Source: Calditrichia bacterium (lineage in GTDB: Bacteria; Calditrichota; Calditrichia; RBG-13-44-9; J042). Taken from it: a stretch of DNA of 5,250 nucleotides. The translations under genes were made by a program, and so were the position numbers. Under the pieces are notes generated by a model that saw only the letters and a program-made list of their open reading frames with translations, was not told the DNA's origin and did no database searches. The stretch is taken from the NCBI GenBank assembly GCA_030430345.1, contig JAUIFT010000267.1, forward strand, positions 1 to 5,250. Direction: 5' to 3'. Below are positions 4,971 to 5,250 of this stretch, in pieces (positions within the stretch are counted from its first letter, which is position 1; every line of letters starts with the position of its first letter).

Positions 4971-5250
4971 TTAATAATACTCTTGTGCTTCGAAAACTAT
5001 TTCTATTGGACTATTCTTTGGTCGTTTTTGGACTAAATTCACCTTTTTTTCTTCTTTATTAGAATCATAATTTAAATCGCTATAAGTTCTATGTAGAGTC
5101 GTATCAGACATTATCGTTTTTGGAGAGCTTCCAAACATATCCTCCAAATCTAAATCCATAGGCGTATTGCCTTTGGTTTCAGATTTAAAACAGAAATGTT
5201 TATCGTCAGTGACATGTCCAACGGTATAGAGAGGTGAGCGCTCACGTTGT
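4971..5250 (-). CDS. Unrecognised protein, C-terminal part
   Basis: The minus-strand frame that ends with TAA at 4971-4973 is open right to the window edge (92 codons). The internal ATG at 5157-5159 is therefore probably not the start and the gene continues to the right. The visible part begins ERSPLYTVGHVTDDKHFCF. It continues with an acidic stretch (PMDLDLEDMFG) and a polar, lysine-rich segment (NKEEKKVNLVQKRPKN), and ends IEIVFEAQEYY. There is no membrane segment. I do not recognise the family. The location next to a VirB11 remnant and the shared AT-richness suggest the same foreign segment. A role in conjugation or secretion is only a guess from position. Confidence 0.5.
   Translation of the reverse strand, partial: QRERSPLYTVGHVTDDKHFCFKSETKGNTPMDLDLEDMFGSSPKTIMSDTTLHRTYSDLNYDSNKEEKKVNLVQKRPKNSPIEIVFEAQEYY

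Noticed and set aside
5234..5245. GTGAGCGCTCAC, a perfect 12-bp palindrome identical to the core of the idealised lac operator.
   Set aside because: It lies inside the open coding frame at the right end, with no promoter or LacI-type gene visible; one 12-bp palindrome there is most simply coincidence.

Overview
The window is bacterial, gene-dense and moderate in GC over most of its length. It very probably comes from a diderm (Gram-negative-type) organism: it holds a membrane-anchored dihaem c-type cytochrome, a membrane-anchored beta-propeller placed to work outside the cytoplasm, and a short C-terminal tail that looks like the last strand of an outer-membrane barrel. No ribosomal or other marker gene is present, so I do not assign a phylum.

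Layout, left to right. Positions 1-180 (+ strand) are the last 59 codons of a family 1 glycoside hydrolase (beta-glucosidase type) that enters from the left; it has no start codon in the window and is easily missed. Every other gene is on the minus strand and reads right to left. A small single-pass membrane protein (162-362) overlaps the hydrolase tail to tail. Upstream of it is a zinc-ribbon / transmembrane / TPR-like protein (427-1296). After a gap of about 370 bp comes a likely two-gene unit: a dihaem cytochrome c (2862-3770, transcribed first) and an SMP-30 / strictosidine-synthase-like propeller (1667-2737). Both carry N-terminal membrane anchors, so both probably act at the outer face of the cytoplasmic membrane. 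Upstream of these is a HEAT-repeat protein (4006-4485).

The right end (about 4500-5250) differs in character: it is AT-rich (about 15 % GC in 4880-4980) and holds gene remnants. A reading frame at 4495-4875 joins the ATP-binding core of a VirB11-type secretion/conjugation ATPase to a tail resembling an outer-membrane protein C-terminus. That tail ends 9 nt before the HEAT-repeat gene, as expected of a native upstream operon partner. I read this as a recombination or insertion scar (or an assembly join) near position 4606. Further right is the C-terminal part of an unrecognised protein (4971-5250).

A recurring small-scale pattern is that three genes (zinc-ribbon protein, propeller, cytochrome) each have an inverted repeat touching or including the Shine-Dalgarno sequence. 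The propeller case places the SD itself in the 3' arm of a 6-bp GC-rich stem. I see no complete new defence or mobile system; the most interesting items are the VirB11/barrel chimera and the cytochrome-propeller pair with its leader hairpins.
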